Origin: Anseongella ginsenosidimutans
GTDB lineage: Bacteria; Bacteroidota; Bacteroidia; Sphingobacteriales; Sphingobacteriaceae
Length of the DNA: 64,000 bases
Direction of reading: 5' to 3'
NCBI RefSeq assembly: GCF_008033235.1
Contig: NZ_CP042432.1
Location: 2,666,001-2,730,000, forward strand
Shown here: piece after piece, positions 54,360 to 63,232 of the stretch
Layout of the letters: each line of letters begins with the position of its first letter
Position numbering within the stretch: position 1 is the stretch's first letter
The notes under the pieces: generated by a model
Seen by the model: only the letters and a program-made list of their open reading frames with translations
Database searches by the model: none
What the model was told of the DNA's origin: nothing
Position numbers and translations under genes: made by a program

Positions 54360-54667
54360 TTGCTTCGCAACAGTTTAAGGTTTAAAGTTTTTAGTTCAAA
54401 GTTTGTAATTAGAAGTTTCTTCGCAACAGTCTAAGGTTTATAGCTTGTAATTCAGAGGTGAAGCGCTCGTTTTGACCTTAAATCTGAAACTTTTGGCTTT
54501 GAACGCTTCTTGAGAACTAGAAAGCTAGATTGACTTTCTAAGAAACGGGAAGCTAAACTAGGAACCTTCGTCTATAACTGTTTCTAAGAACTACAAACTA
54601 GAAACTAAAAACTATAGACTACAAACTTTAAACCTTGAACCTTGAACGTTAAACCTTGAACGTTAAA
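54360..54667. repeat. AT-rich imperfect inverted repeats
   Basis: No gene. The left part has AAGGTTTAAAGTTTTTAGTT and related strings; the right part has their complements, such as ACTACAAACTTTAAACCTTG, and short tandem copies of CCTTGAACGTTAAA. The whole can fold as a long imperfect hairpin between two genes facing each other. Confidence 0.7.
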
Positions 54668-55183
54668 CTATTTCGGTACAAACAAGGCTTTAAGTTCAGT
54701 GGCTTCATCGGGTTTCATTTTTCCGGCCAGGATCAGGCGAAGCTGGCGGCGCCGCAGGGCTCCGTCATATAAGTTTTGTTCTTCTTCAGTTTCGGGACGT
54801 ACCTCCGGTACCCGTACCGGCCGGTTGTTTTCATCTACAGCCACGAACGTATAGTAGGCTTCATTACTTTTTACTTTTTTTCCGCTCGGAATATGCTCGG
54901 CCCAAACATCCAGTCGTATTTCCAGGGAGGTGGTAAAAGCGCGCGTTACCTGGGCCTGGATGATTACCAGGTCGCCCATTTTAATGGGTTGTGAAAAGGA
55001 GACATTGTCAACGGATGCGGTAACTACCACTTTGTTACTATGCCGCTGTCCGCAAATGGCGGCGGCGATGTCCATCAGGTGCAGCAGGCGCCCGCCCATG
55101 AGATTGCTTAGCATATTGGTATCGTTTGGCAATACCAGCTCGTTCATGATGGTAAGGGACTCTTTTGGGGTTTTGGGATTCAT
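54668..55183 (-). CDS. hotdog-fold acyl-CoA thioesterase
   Basis: 171 residues. Typical of the cytoplasmic acyl-CoA thioesterase group (YciA/BFIT-like): LPNDTNMLSNLMGGRLLHLMDIAAAI with the catalytic Asp/Asn region, VVTASVDNVSFSQPIKMGDLV, and the strand EIRLDVWAEHIPSGKKV. It hydrolyses acyl-CoA to free acid and CoA. Its minus-strand leader holds the 98-bp repeats. Confidence 0.92.
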   Translation of the reverse strand: MNPKTPKESLTIMNELVLPNDTNMLSNLMGGRLLHLMDIAAAICGQRHSNKVVVTASVDNVSFSQPIKMGDLVIIQAQVTRAFTTSLEIRLDVWAEHIPSGKKVKSNEAYYTFVAVDENNRPVRVPEVRPETEEEQNLYDGALRRRQLRLILAGKMKPDEATELKALFVPK

Positions 55184-55201
55184 GGGGGTAAATATAAAAG
55201 A

Positions 55202-55440
55202 TTTTGGCGCATCCGTACTCGCTCAGGCTGATTTTCAGGATCCCGGTTGCTTCGCACCCGCCCTGAAAATCAAAAGTCGCTGCGTGCGGATGCGCCAAAA
55301 TCTCGTGGTGGCGTACTCGCTCAGGCTGATTTTCAGGATCCCGGTTGCTGCGCATCCGCCCTGAAAATCAAAAGTCGCTGCGTGCGGATGCGCCAAAATC
55401 TCGTGGTGGCGTACTCGCTCAGAGTGATTTTTGGGATCCC
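55202..55440. repeat. 98-bp tandem repeats with internal hairpins
   Basis: GTACTCGCTCAG recurs at 55215, 55313 and 55411, an exact 98-base period, with two full units and a diverged third. Each unit has an inverted pair, GATTTTCAGG and CCTGAAAATC, and an outer pair, GCGCATCCG and CGGATGCGC. It resembles a REP/BIME-type intergenic element. No coding region is supported. Confidence 0.85.
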
Positions 55441-55461
55441 GGGCGCGCAGCGCCCGGGATC
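55435..55461. terminator. strong GC-rich hairpin
   Basis: GATCCCGGGCGC and GCGCCCGGGATC are perfect 12-base arms around GCA. There is no T run on either side, so it may be part of the repeat family, not a true terminator. It lies 59 bases before the patatin gene. Confidence 0.4.
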
Positions 55462-55519
55462 GTCCTGATTCCGGCGGGGAATCTTATATTTGTGTGGGCG
55501 GACCCGTTAAAGCTGACGT

Positions 55520-57775
55520 ATGCGTAAAAGGTTTCAGATTGCGTTTTTATTGGTGTTGATGTCTTTGCCTGGCTCGTGCTTGTATGGGCAGAAGGTGGGG
55601 CTGGTGCTGAGCGGGGGCGGGGCAAAGGGGCTGGCGCATATCGGGGTGCTGAAGGCATTTGAGGAGAACGGTATTCCAATTGATTATGTAGCGGGAACCT
55701 CCATGGGAGGTGTTGTGGGCGGCTTTTACGCGGCGGGGTATTCGCCTTCGGAAATTGAATATATTGCGGCAAGCGCGGATTTTCAGAATTGGATAAACGG
55801 GCGGTTTGAAAGCGATTACAGGAATTTCTTTAAGAAAAATCCTGACGCGCCTTCGTTTCTGACGGCAAAGGTGCTTATTGATTCGGCCTTCCGGGCGCGG
55901 TTGCGGACGACCATTGCTACGGATATTCCCATGAACTTTGCGTTGCTGGAACTGCTGGGGCAGCCCACGGCGAATGCTGGTTTTGATTTTGACAGCCTGT
56001 TCGTGCCTTTTCGCTGCATGGTGGCTGATATTTTTTCGCAGAATGCCATTGTGCTGAGGGATGGGAGCCTTAGTGATGCGCTCCGGGGAACGGTATCGGT
56101 GCCGTTTTTTTACCGGCCTATCCAGATTGACGGGAAATATGTGTTTGACGGCGGGCTCTACAACAACTTCCCGGTAGACGTCATGAGAGAAGAGTTTGAC
56201 GCGGATGTGATCGTCGGCAGCAATACTTCATCAAAAGTTTACAATGAGTATCCCGAGGAAATAGATGAGCAACTGCTGTCGAAGATCACCGTATTCCTTT
56301 TTTTATCCAAATCCGATTCCACGCAGCTTGGGGAAAACGGCGTTTTTATCAATCCGGACCTTAGTGAGTTCAGCGCGACGGATTTTGAGCCCGTGGAAGC
56401 TTATATTAAAGCCGGCTACGAAGCGGCGCTGCAGCAAATGCCGCGGATCAAGCAATTGATTTCCAGGCGGGTGAGCCGGGACACGCTCCAGGCGAAAAGG
56501 GCCCGGTTCAATAGTCGCTTTCCGCCTATCCGGTTTAGCGATATCAGTATAAAGGGGGCTACCGTTGAACAGCGCAGGTATATTGAACGTATTTTCCGGC
56601 AGAATAAAAGCGCGCTCTCCCTGAAGGATATTAAGAATGGTTATTACCGGCTGGTGGCGGACGATAATTTTGAGACTGTTTACCCGCGTATGATCTATGA
56701 CAGCCTGGATCATACCTATCGTTTTGAACTGCAGGTGACCCCGGAGCGGAACTTCTTATTCAATTTCGGGGGAAATGTGTCCACCAGGCCCATCAGTAAC
56801 GCGTTCATGGGCGTCCAGTACAATATTCTCAGGAGTAATTCCTATACGTTCGGGGCCTCGTTCTATTCGGGAAGGTTTTACGAATCGGCCCGTTTGGCGG
56901 CCAGGATGGACATTCCCTGGCGGGTGCCTTTTTTCCTGCAGCTTGATTTTATTTACAATCACTGGAATTACTTCCGAAGCAGCGAGATCTTTATTGAAGA
57001 CCTGACCCCGACTTATATTGACCAGAATGATAAAAAACTTGAATTCATCCTTGGGCTTCCGGGAAGGAACAATGGCCGTTATGAATTTGCCGCTTCAGCT
57101 ATACGGCTCAATAATAAGTATTACCTGGATGATGAAGTGACGTCCGGGCCTCTGGACCTTTCTGTTTTTGACGGTTATAAATTCCGGGCTTCTTTTGAAA
57201 GGAATACGCTTGACCGCAAGCAGTACCCGTCCAGCGGGCATCGGTTTCAACTGGGATTCTATGCTTTTACCGGGAAGGAAGGATTTATCCCCATCCAGGG
57301 AACGGCTTTGCCGGGACAGCAAAAAAACTGGCTGAAGGCCAAACTGAGTTATGAACGTTATTTCCGGACGTCCGGGTTCTCAAAACTGGGTTACCTGGTG
57401 GAAGGGGTATGGACAAATCAGCCTTCTTTTGGCAATCAGAAGTCTTCGATGCTGATGGCGCCGGTTTTTTACCCCCTTGCCGATAGCAAATCCTTGTACC
57501 TGGAAAGCCTTCGGGCGCGGAAGTACGCTGCGCTTGGCCTGAGGAATATTATCACTTTTTACGAAAACATCGATCTCCGGATGGAAGGCTATATTTTCAA
57601 GCAACCGGATCTGGAACTGAGCAATTTTTCGCTGGCTGCCTCGGCGGCGCTGGTTTATCATAGCCCGGTGGGGCCTGTTGGGCTCAATGTCAGTTACTAC
57701 GACGACCCGGAGCGGAAACTTGGCGTATTATTCCATATCGGGTACCTGATCTATAACAAACGGGCAAATGAATAG
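55520..57775 (+). CDS. patatin-like phospholipase with outer-membrane barrel
   Basis: 751 residues with a signal peptide (FQIAFLLVLMSLPGSCLYGQ). The patatin domain (25-320) has the oxyanion loop SGGGAKG (31-37), GTSMG (59-63, Ser61) and the catalytic Asp in VFDGGLYNNFP (about 209). A POTRA-like linker follows, with ISIKGATVEQRRYIERIFRQ, then strands of a surface-antigen/BamA-type barrel ending FHIGYLIYNKRANE. The plan is like PlpD-type proteins that pass a lipase across the outer membrane. A TATATTTG box lies at 55485-55492. It overlaps the next gene by 8 bases, so the two form an operon. Confidence 0.9.
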   Translation: MRKRFQIAFLLVLMSLPGSCLYGQKVGLVLSGGGAKGLAHIGVLKAFEENGIPIDYVAGTSMGGVVGGFYAAGYSPSEIEYIAASADFQNWINGRFESDYRNFFKKNPDAPSFLTAKVLIDSAFRARLRTTIATDIPMNFALLELLGQPTANAGFDFDSLFVPFRCMVADIFSQNAIVLRDGSLSDALRGTVSVPFFYRPIQIDGKYVFDGGLYNNFPVDVMREEFDADVIVGSNTSSKVYNEYPEEIDEQLLSKITVFLFLSKSDSTQLGENGVFINPDLSEFSATDFEPVEAYIKAGYEAALQQMPRIKQLISRRVSRDTLQAKRARFNSRFPPIRFSDISIKGATVEQRRYIERIFRQNKSALSLKDIKNGYYRLVADDNFETVYPRMIYDSLDHTYRFELQVTPERNFLFNFGGNVSTRPISNAFMGVQYNILRSNSYTFGASFYSGRFYESARLAARMDIPWRVPFFLQLDFIYNHWNYFRSSEIFIEDLTPTYIDQNDKKLEFILGLPGRNNGRYEFAASAIRLNNKYYLDDEVTSGPLDLSVFDGYKFRASFERNTLDRKQYPSSGHRFQLGFYAFTGKEGFIPIQGTALPGQQKNWLKAKLSYERYFRTSGFSKLGYLVEGVWTNQPSFGNQKSSMLMAPVFYPLADSKSLYLESLRARKYAALGLRNIITFYENIDLRMEGYIFKQPDLELSNFSLAASAALVYHSPVGPVGLNVSYYDDPERKLGVLFHIGYLIYNKRANE

Positions 57776-58325
57776 ACTTTTATTTATTTTCGGTTACTTC
57801 CTTATTTCCCTGTTTTCAGGGAGCATTAGCGTTTCTGCAGGCGATATTCCCGATTTTGCCGTACGGGAGCAGGAAGGGGAAACCATTAAGCTGGTTGCGC
57901 TGGACGCATCGGGGAACAGCCTGCAGGACCTGAGCGGCGTTTTTCCGTTTTCTGTCAATGGATTTGAGACGGATATCAGATTTAAGGATGGCCAGGCTTC
58001 TTTCCCGCAGGAGGTGGCCGCTGCAACTTTTCTTTATTTAAAACATGAAGGCGGAACCGGCAGCACCGCGCATTTGTATTACGTTTACCGTGGCTTGTCG
58101 GGGGGCTTTTCCGTGATCCATATTCCGCTGGCCTTATTGGTGGTGGTTCCGCTGGCCCTGATCCTGCTTGGGATGTTTTTCCGAAGGCTGATCATTCTTA
58201 TGTTGTTGCTGCTGGGAGCGTTCTTTTATTTCAATAGTTCGAAAGGGCTGTCGCTGGACTCTTTTCTGGATGCGGCCAGGGAGTGGATAGGGGGTCTGTT
58301 GCAAGTGATCCTTGGGATTTCCTGA
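57768..58325 (+). CDS. hypothetical membrane protein
   Basis: 185 residues: signal peptide (LLFIFGYFLISLFSGSISVSA), a small beta-rich periplasmic part (25-115), then two close hydrophobic helices (about 122-150, LALLVVVPLALILLGMFF and LIILMLLLLGAFFYF) and an amphipathic end. The family is unknown. Its start overlaps the end of the patatin gene, suggesting a role alongside it. Confidence 0.7.
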   Translation: MNRLLFIFGYFLISLFSGSISVSAGDIPDFAVREQEGETIKLVALDASGNSLQDLSGVFPFSVNGFETDIRFKDGQASFPQEVAAATFLYLKHEGGTGSTAHLYYVYRGLSGGFSVIHIPLALLVVVPLALILLGMFFRRLIILMLLLLGAFFYFNSSKGLSLDSFLDAAREWIGGLLQVILGIS

Positions 58326-58478
58326 TTGCCCCTCTCAGCATGCGGCGACCCTGTTGTGCGTTCGGGAGCGGCGGCGCTGATGCGGCAACCCTGGTATGGC
58401 AACGCTGGTGCTGCGGTACTGGTGCGGCGACGCTGACGCGGCAACGCTGGCTGGTGCGGCGACGCTGGTGCGGCACCA
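58326..58478. repeat. GC-rich low-complexity tract
   Basis: Repeats of TGCGGCGACGCTG-like units (GCGGCAACGCTGG, GCGGCGACGCTGA, GCGGCACCAC) fill the space between two convergent genes. No gene is supported. Confidence 0.7.
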
Positions 58479-60776
58479 CTAAAAAGGGTACCCGATACCC
58501 AAAGTGAGGTTGAAGAAATTGTAATTGTACCGTTCCTTGAAGGCTTTATCGCCTATTTTGCCGATGACCCAGCTATTTGTTCCGCCGAATTGGGGGTCAT
58601 GTACCTTGGCTGCGAAATCCAGCCTGAAGACCAGGAAGTCAATATCAAAGCGGAGCCCGAATCCTGCGCCGACGGCAAGCTCCTTATAAAAATCGCTGGC
58701 CCGAAATTCCCTGGATGGGTCATCGTCTTCAAAATCCCAGATATTCCCGACGTCTACAAATGTAGCGCCGTTCAGCTTCGCGAAGAAAAAGTCATCCAGG
58801 ATGCGAAAGCGGTATTCTACGTTCCCTTCCAGCTTGATATCGCCTACCCGGTAAAAATATTCCAGGTTGCGGTCGCCGGTAGGCTGGCTGTCGTAGTAGT
58901 TATAGGTTCCCGGCCCGATGGTCCTGGTGCGCCATGCACGGATGCTGTTAGCGCCTCCCATAAAGAATTTTCGCTGGTAGGGGAGGTTAGGATTGTTTCC
59001 GTAGGCGTATCCGGCGCCTGCGTTCAGGCGGAAAACCAATTGTTCCCTGGGCCCGGTTTTCCGGTAAAAGCGGATATCGCCTTCCGGGCGGATGTACTGC
59101 GGGTAACGCAGCCCCGCCACCATATAATAATTCCCCGAATCGCTCCTTGGGCCGCCGAATGCCTTGTGAGCCAGGTTAAGCGTATTTCCTGACAGTTCCA
59201 GGCTGCCTTTGAAGTAAATAAAATCACCCCCTTCCAGCAATTTATAGGCGCCGTTCACATAGGTATAAGATGATCCGAGGCTGAAATAAGGGTCCAGTTC
59301 CGCAACGCGTTCAATGTTTCCCTGTTCAATCAGCAGGTCTTCAAATTCGGGGTTGATAATAGAACGAAGCACGCCTATTCTAAGCGGCGCCAGGTAGTGG
59401 CTTTTTGAGCGGGTTTCCTTCCACTCATAACCGAAGGAAAAATTATAGTTTCGAAGGGCATACCTGGTGAACTCAAGCTGGTCAAGGTAGTCAAAGGAAA
59501 ACTTGCTGCGGGGCATGCCGTATTTTCCGAGGGTGAATTTAAACGGAAGCAGCATCTGTGGGAAAGCGATGCTGCTGTTGATCTCAAACTGCCGCAGGTT
59601 GCTTTCCTGCCCGCCCCTGAAACGAAGTTCAAAAAGTTCTCCGCCCTTGAACAGGTTCTTATTATTATAGGTGAAACCGCCCAGGCCGCCAAGGCTGGTT
59701 CCAATCAAAGTAAGTTCGCCCTCCAGCGACAGGGACTGCCTTTTCGAGGGAGTAAGCGAAATATAAGCGTCAAGCAGGGTGCTGTCCTGTTCGTTCTTCT
59801 TAAAATCAATCGTTATGAATTTGAAAATCCCCAGGTCGCCGAGGCGCGTATAGGTGAGATTGCGGTCCCTTTCCTTATAAATGAGTGTTTTTCCCAGGAA
59901 CGTGCTGTTATTGAAAACCCGCGGATGGTATTTTCCTTCGTAATCTATAAAGTAATAGTCTCCCTTATAGTTGATCGTATCTGCTTCCGCGCTCCGTTCA
60001 TTTTCTTCACTCGGATTAATGGTAATATACGTATTGTTAAAGCGATAAACCGTATGCTCGCCGTCGCCGGGGTTTTCTACACGGAGAGTCAGGTCCACCT
60101 GGTTGTTATTAAGCGCCGTGTCCGCGTCATACTGAATATAGGCATTTTCAAATTCGGCATAGCCCCTGTTTTTGAGCTGGCTGCTAATGCGTTCCCTTTC
60201 ATCGCTCAGCACATATTCATCGTAATTCATACCGGAGTCCACCAGCGATTCGCTCTGAAGCACCAGCCGCCTGATGGCAGTATCGGGAATATTGGCATTG
60301 TACTCCCGTACAGTGTACACCCGGTTAGGGACGGCTTTATAGGTAACGGCCACTTTCTTTGGTCCTACAGAATCAATGGAGTAGGCTACCCTTGCGTTGA
60401 AATAACCCTTTTTCTGCAAATAGATCTCTATTGCTTCGGCGGAAAGGCGGGTAATGGCGGTGTCCAGGATAGCGGGAGGTTCGCCAATATCGTTGCGCAG
60501 GGTATCTTTATACTGACCGTTTTTGACATTCACCAGGTTATAGATCCCCAGGTAGGGCTTAAAAAGGCCGAATACCGAACGGTTGGGGGTTTGCCTGATC
60601 AGGGCATAAGATTGGGACCGGATCTCTTTTTGTTTTTTATCAAAACCTTCCAGTTTAACCTTCTGGATCAATGCCTGCCGTTCTTCCAGGTAACGGGTAG
60701 GTTTACAGGACTGGGCAAGTATCCCGGCTAAAATGATTATAATTGTTGTCGAGCAATAATTAGCAGATGGCCTCAA
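58479..60776 (-). CDS. TamA/BamA-like outer-membrane assembly protein
   Basis: 765 residues. The N-terminus (LAGILAQSCKPTRYLEERQA) looks like a signal ending at a possible lipoprotein Cys, followed by POTRA-like repeats (about 100-280) and a 16-strand Omp85-type barrel. The end motif region includes RAWRTRTIGPGTYNYYDSQP and VKLEGNVEYRFRI-like strands, closing with FNLTLGIGYPF. Such proteins insert or export other outer-membrane proteins. The start is TTG at 60776; it overlaps by 10 bases the divergent start of the methyltransferase gene. A later start is possible but would cut into the signal. Confidence 0.88.
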   Translation of the reverse strand: MRPSANYCSTTIIIILAGILAQSCKPTRYLEERQALIQKVKLEGFDKKQKEIRSQSYALIRQTPNRSVFGLFKPYLGIYNLVNVKNGQYKDTLRNDIGEPPAILDTAITRLSAEAIEIYLQKKGYFNARVAYSIDSVGPKKVAVTYKAVPNRVYTVREYNANIPDTAIRRLVLQSESLVDSGMNYDEYVLSDERERISSQLKNRGYAEFENAYIQYDADTALNNNQVDLTLRVENPGDGEHTVYRFNNTYITINPSEENERSAEADTINYKGDYYFIDYEGKYHPRVFNNSTFLGKTLIYKERDRNLTYTRLGDLGIFKFITIDFKKNEQDSTLLDAYISLTPSKRQSLSLEGELTLIGTSLGGLGGFTYNNKNLFKGGELFELRFRGGQESNLRQFEINSSIAFPQMLLPFKFTLGKYGMPRSKFSFDYLDQLEFTRYALRNYNFSFGYEWKETRSKSHYLAPLRIGVLRSIINPEFEDLLIEQGNIERVAELDPYFSLGSSYTYVNGAYKLLEGGDFIYFKGSLELSGNTLNLAHKAFGGPRSDSGNYYMVAGLRYPQYIRPEGDIRFYRKTGPREQLVFRLNAGAGYAYGNNPNLPYQRKFFMGGANSIRAWRTRTIGPGTYNYYDSQPTGDRNLEYFYRVGDIKLEGNVEYRFRILDDFFFAKLNGATFVDVGNIWDFEDDDPSREFRASDFYKELAVGAGFGLRFDIDFLVFRLDFAAKVHDPQFGGTNSWVIGKIGDKAFKERYNYNFFNLTLGIGYPF

Positions 60777-61561
60777 AATCTGAAATAAGTTTTATAAAAT
60801 CACTTCATCAAAAAAAGTACCGTGAGCAACACGGCTTGTTCATCGTTGAAGGAACAAAAATGCTGAACGAACTGTTAACGTCAGGATTTAACCTGTATGC
60901 TATTTATGCTCTCGAAACTTATTTGCCCTCGTTGCAAATATCAGCAAAACTTCCTGAAAATATAAAAATTGCGGCCCTAACCGAAACAGAACTTCAAAAA
61001 ATAAGCACGCAGCGTACTCCGAATAAAGTACTTGCTGTGGCATACCTTCCCCCGAATGCCGGGGAGGCCCTATTTGGCCTGCCGGAAAGCCCGGAGAAGC
61101 CCGGCGGAATGTGGCTTGCCCTGGACACGATCCAGGACCCGGGAAACATGGGAACCATTATCCGGATCGCCGATTGGTTTGGAATGGGAGGGGTGCTGGC
61201 GTCCGAAGATTCGGTAGAATTTTTCAATCCCAAGGTAGTGCAAGCCAGCATGGGCTCGCTTTTCCGGGTGAAGTTATACCAGGGTGACCTCGCTTCAGCG
61301 CTTGAAGGAATAAAAACTCCGGTTTACGGCGCTTTGCTGAATGGAAACAACCTTTATGAAGAACGTTTCGGGGGTGAAGGAGTATTGCTTTTGGGAAATG
61401 AATCGAAGGGAATATCTCCCGGATTAAAAAAGTACATCACTCACCCGGTAACGATCCCTCGTTTTGGAGGGGCTGAATCATTGAACGTGGCAACGGCGGC
61501 CGCTGTTATTTGTTCCGAAATAAGACGCCGCCCGGATGGGCCGGCTGCTTCGCGACGATAA
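60767..61561 (+). CDS. TrmH/SpoU-family RNA methyltransferase
   Basis: 264 residues. An N-terminal RNA-binding part (ISFIKSLHQKKYREQHGLFI) is followed by the knotted SPOUT domain with the three signatures LDTIQDPGNMGTIIRIADWF, VLLLGNESKGIS and ITIPRFGGAESLNVATAAA (first residue Val-Thr in this protein). It would transfer methyl from SAM to a ribose 2'-OH of rRNA or tRNA. The start ATG at 60767 lies inside the divergent TamA-like coding region. Confidence 0.93.
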   Translation: MASKSEISFIKSLHQKKYREQHGLFIVEGTKMLNELLTSGFNLYAIYALETYLPSLQISAKLPENIKIAALTETELQKISTQRTPNKVLAVAYLPPNAGEALFGLPESPEKPGGMWLALDTIQDPGNMGTIIRIADWFGMGGVLASEDSVEFFNPKVVQASMGSLFRVKLYQGDLASALEGIKTPVYGALLNGNNLYEERFGGEGVLLLGNESKGISPGLKKYITHPVTIPRFGGAESLNVATAAAVICSEIRRRPDGPAASRR

Positions 61562-61591
61562 ACTAAAAGCCCGTGCGTTTTAAAAAGGATT

Positions 61592-61623
61592 TTTGCTTGC
61601 TTTGAATTAATTGCCTATCTTTG
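61592..61623 (+). promoter_or_regulatory. promoter of tRNA-Cys
   Basis: TTTG (61592-61595), 20 bases, TATCTTTG (61616-61623), about 22 bases before the tRNA. Confidence 0.65.
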
Positions 61624-61644
61624 CAAGCCTAAAAAATACAACAG

Positions 61645-61715
61645 GGTCGGGTGGCCGAGTGGCTAGGCGGAGGTCTGCAAAACCTTATACAGCGGTTCGA
61701 ATCCGCTCCCGACCT
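61645..61715 (+). tRNA. tRNA-Cys (anticodon GCA)
   Basis: GGTCGGG pairs with CCCGACC. The anticodon stem AGGT/ACCT carries a loop with CTGCAAA, anticodon GCA. T-arm GCGGTTCGAATCCGC. No CCA is encoded. It is followed at once by the 60-residue gene, probably on the same transcript. Confidence 0.95.
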
Positions 61716-61731
61716 CTTTAATACTAACAAG

Positions 61732-61914
61732 ATGGCAGTAACAAGATTAAAAAGGAAAGATCGTAAAAATAAAGTGGTTGCAAAACGGGAACAAGCTGAT
61801 ATTAAGCTCAGAACCAGCCTTGAAATAGGAGATCGTTCCGAAGAATCAGCTAGCAGCCAGGTAGTAAAAAACCGTGAGGTGATTGCCGAGCTGGAATCGG
61901 AATTAAAGAAATAA
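61732..61914 (+). CDS. small conserved-looking basic protein
   Basis: 60 residues from the ATG at 61732, just after tRNA-Cys. It is strongly charged (MAVTRLKRKDRKNKVVAKRE then helix-like ELESELKK at the end), with no membrane segment. Proteins of this kind are found near tRNAs in Bacteroidota, but I know no function. A longer frame through the tRNA is rejected. Confidence 0.65.
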   Translation: MAVTRLKRKDRKNKVVAKREQADIKLRTSLEIGDRSEESASSQVVKNREVIAELESELKK

Positions 61915-62001
61915 GGATTCGTTCCCGGCAATGTTATCTTTCCCGTTCAGGGTAAGATAGCCCGGAATTAAAGATATAGGGGGATACTCCTCCATGCAAT
62001 T

Positions 62002-62026
62002 ATTCCCGTTCCAACAGGACGGGAAT
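62002..62026 (+). terminator. rho-independent terminator
   Basis: ATTCCCGT and ACGGGAAT form a perfect 8-base stem with a 9-base loop, followed by TTCTGTTT. It closes the tRNA-Cys/small-gene unit. Confidence 0.6.
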
Positions 62027-62125
62027 TTCTGTTTCCGGCCGGGACGTCCGGTATTTTAGCCATACGCCGGCGGCTTTTCCCGGGACCGGCTCTTCTGCTT
62101 TGTGCAGTCCGCCCACTTCCGGTTT

Positions 62126-63175
62126 TCAGCGTTTTTCGTTTCTGCCTGCCTTGCTCAGAATGGCTTTATTGATCCTTTTGATCAATCCGGGGCCTTCATA
62201 AATGAATCCCGTGTAGAGCTGGACCAGGCTGGCGCCGGCTTCCAGTTTTTCGAGGGCGTCCCCGGGAGAATGGATGCCGCCTACCCCGATTACCGGGAAA
62301 GCGTTCCCTGACTTTTCCACGAGATACCGGATAACTTCCGTGGCCCGTTTGGCAAGCGGCTTCCCGCTTAATCCACCGGCTCCGATAGCGTTCAGCTGTT
62401 CCTCAGCGGTTTGAAGCCCTTCCCTGGAAATAGTGGTATTGGTGGCGATAATTCCGTCAGTACCGGTAGCTTGTACGATCTCCATAATATCGTCAAGCTG
62501 GCTGTTGCTCAGATCGGGTGCGATCTTTAACAAGACAGGCTTCTGAGAATTTGCCGGCCCCGCTTGTTTCAGCGCCCGGAGAATGGCTGTGAGCGGCCCT
62601 TTTTCCTGGAGTTCCCTCAGGCCGGGGGTGTTAGGAGAACTTACGTTGACCACAAAATAGTCCACGTAATCATACAATGCATGGAAGCAAAGGAGGTAAT
62701 CCTTGACGGCCTCTTCATTAGGTGTCGTTTTATTCTTGCCGATATTTCCGCCAACGATGACGCCGGGCCTTTTCTTTTTCAGGCGATGCACGGCGGCTTC
62801 GACACCCTCATTATTGAATCCCATGCGGTTTATCAATGCTTCGTCCTGGGGCAGGCGAAAAAGCCGGGGCTGCGGATTTCCGGGCTGGGGGCGGGGCGTG
62901 AGGGTGCCGATTTCGATAAAGCCATATCCCAGGCCCGCCAGTTCGTTAAATAATATGGCGTTCTTGTCCAGGCCGGCTGCCAGTCCCACAGGGTTAGGGA
63001 AATCAATGCCGAACACGCTGCGTCTGAGCCCCGGGTGGTCCACGCGGTAAAGCGCGCCCGCGGCGGCCCCTGCGCCGGGAAGTTTGAAAGCAGTTTTTAT
63101 AAGAGAGAAAACGCGATGGTGAATGGTTTCCGGATCAGTACTGAACAGGATAGGCTTGATCAGTTGTTTGTACAT
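62126..63175 (-). CDS. pyrD: dihydroorotate dehydrogenase (quinone), class 2
   Basis: 349 residues. It oxidises dihydroorotate to orotate with FMN, passing electrons to quinone, in pyrimidine synthesis. [13 protein letters not shown] (FMN site), [29 protein letters not shown] (catalytic Ser of class 2), [10 protein letters not shown] and [20 protein letters not shown] are all present. The N-terminal helix ([20 protein letters not shown]) is the membrane-associated part. Confidence 0.96.
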   Translation of the reverse strand: MYKQLIKPILFSTDPETIHHRVFSLIKTAFKLPGAGAAAGALYRVDHPGLRRSVFGIDFPNPVGLAAGLDKNAILFNELAGLGYGFIEIGTLTPRPQPGNPQPRLFRLPQDEALINRMGFNNEGVEAAVHRLKKKRPGVIVGGNIGKNKTTPNEEAVKDYLLCFHALYDYVDYFVVNVSSPNTPGLRELQEKGPLTAILRALKQAGPANSQKPVLLKIAPDLSNSQLDDIMEIVQATGTDGIIATNTTISREGLQTAEEQLNAIGAGGLSGKPLAKRATEVIRYLVEKSGNAFPVIGVGGIHSPGDALEKLEAGASLVQLYTGFIYEGPGLIKRINKAILSKAGRNEKR

Positions 63176-63198
63176 GAAAAGGCTTTGAATTGAATTTG

Positions 63199-63214
63199 TA
63201 CCTTTGCAAAGGTA
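63199..63214. promoter_or_regulatory. divergent overlapping -7 boxes between pyrD and the ABC-F gene
   Basis: TACCTTTGCAAAGGTA is a perfect 16-base palindrome formed by two TANNTTTG boxes head to head, one for each direction. TTTG boxes at the usual distance are not clear. Confidence 0.45.
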
Positions 63215-63232
63215 ATTGTATTTGCGCGAAAA

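Noticed and set aside
55202-55440. CRISPR array in the 98-bp repeats
   Set aside because: Whole units repeat without unique spacers, and no cas gene is present.
61651-61731. N-terminal extension of the 60-residue protein
   Set aside because: It would translate through the tRNA-Cys gene; the ATG at 61732 is clear.
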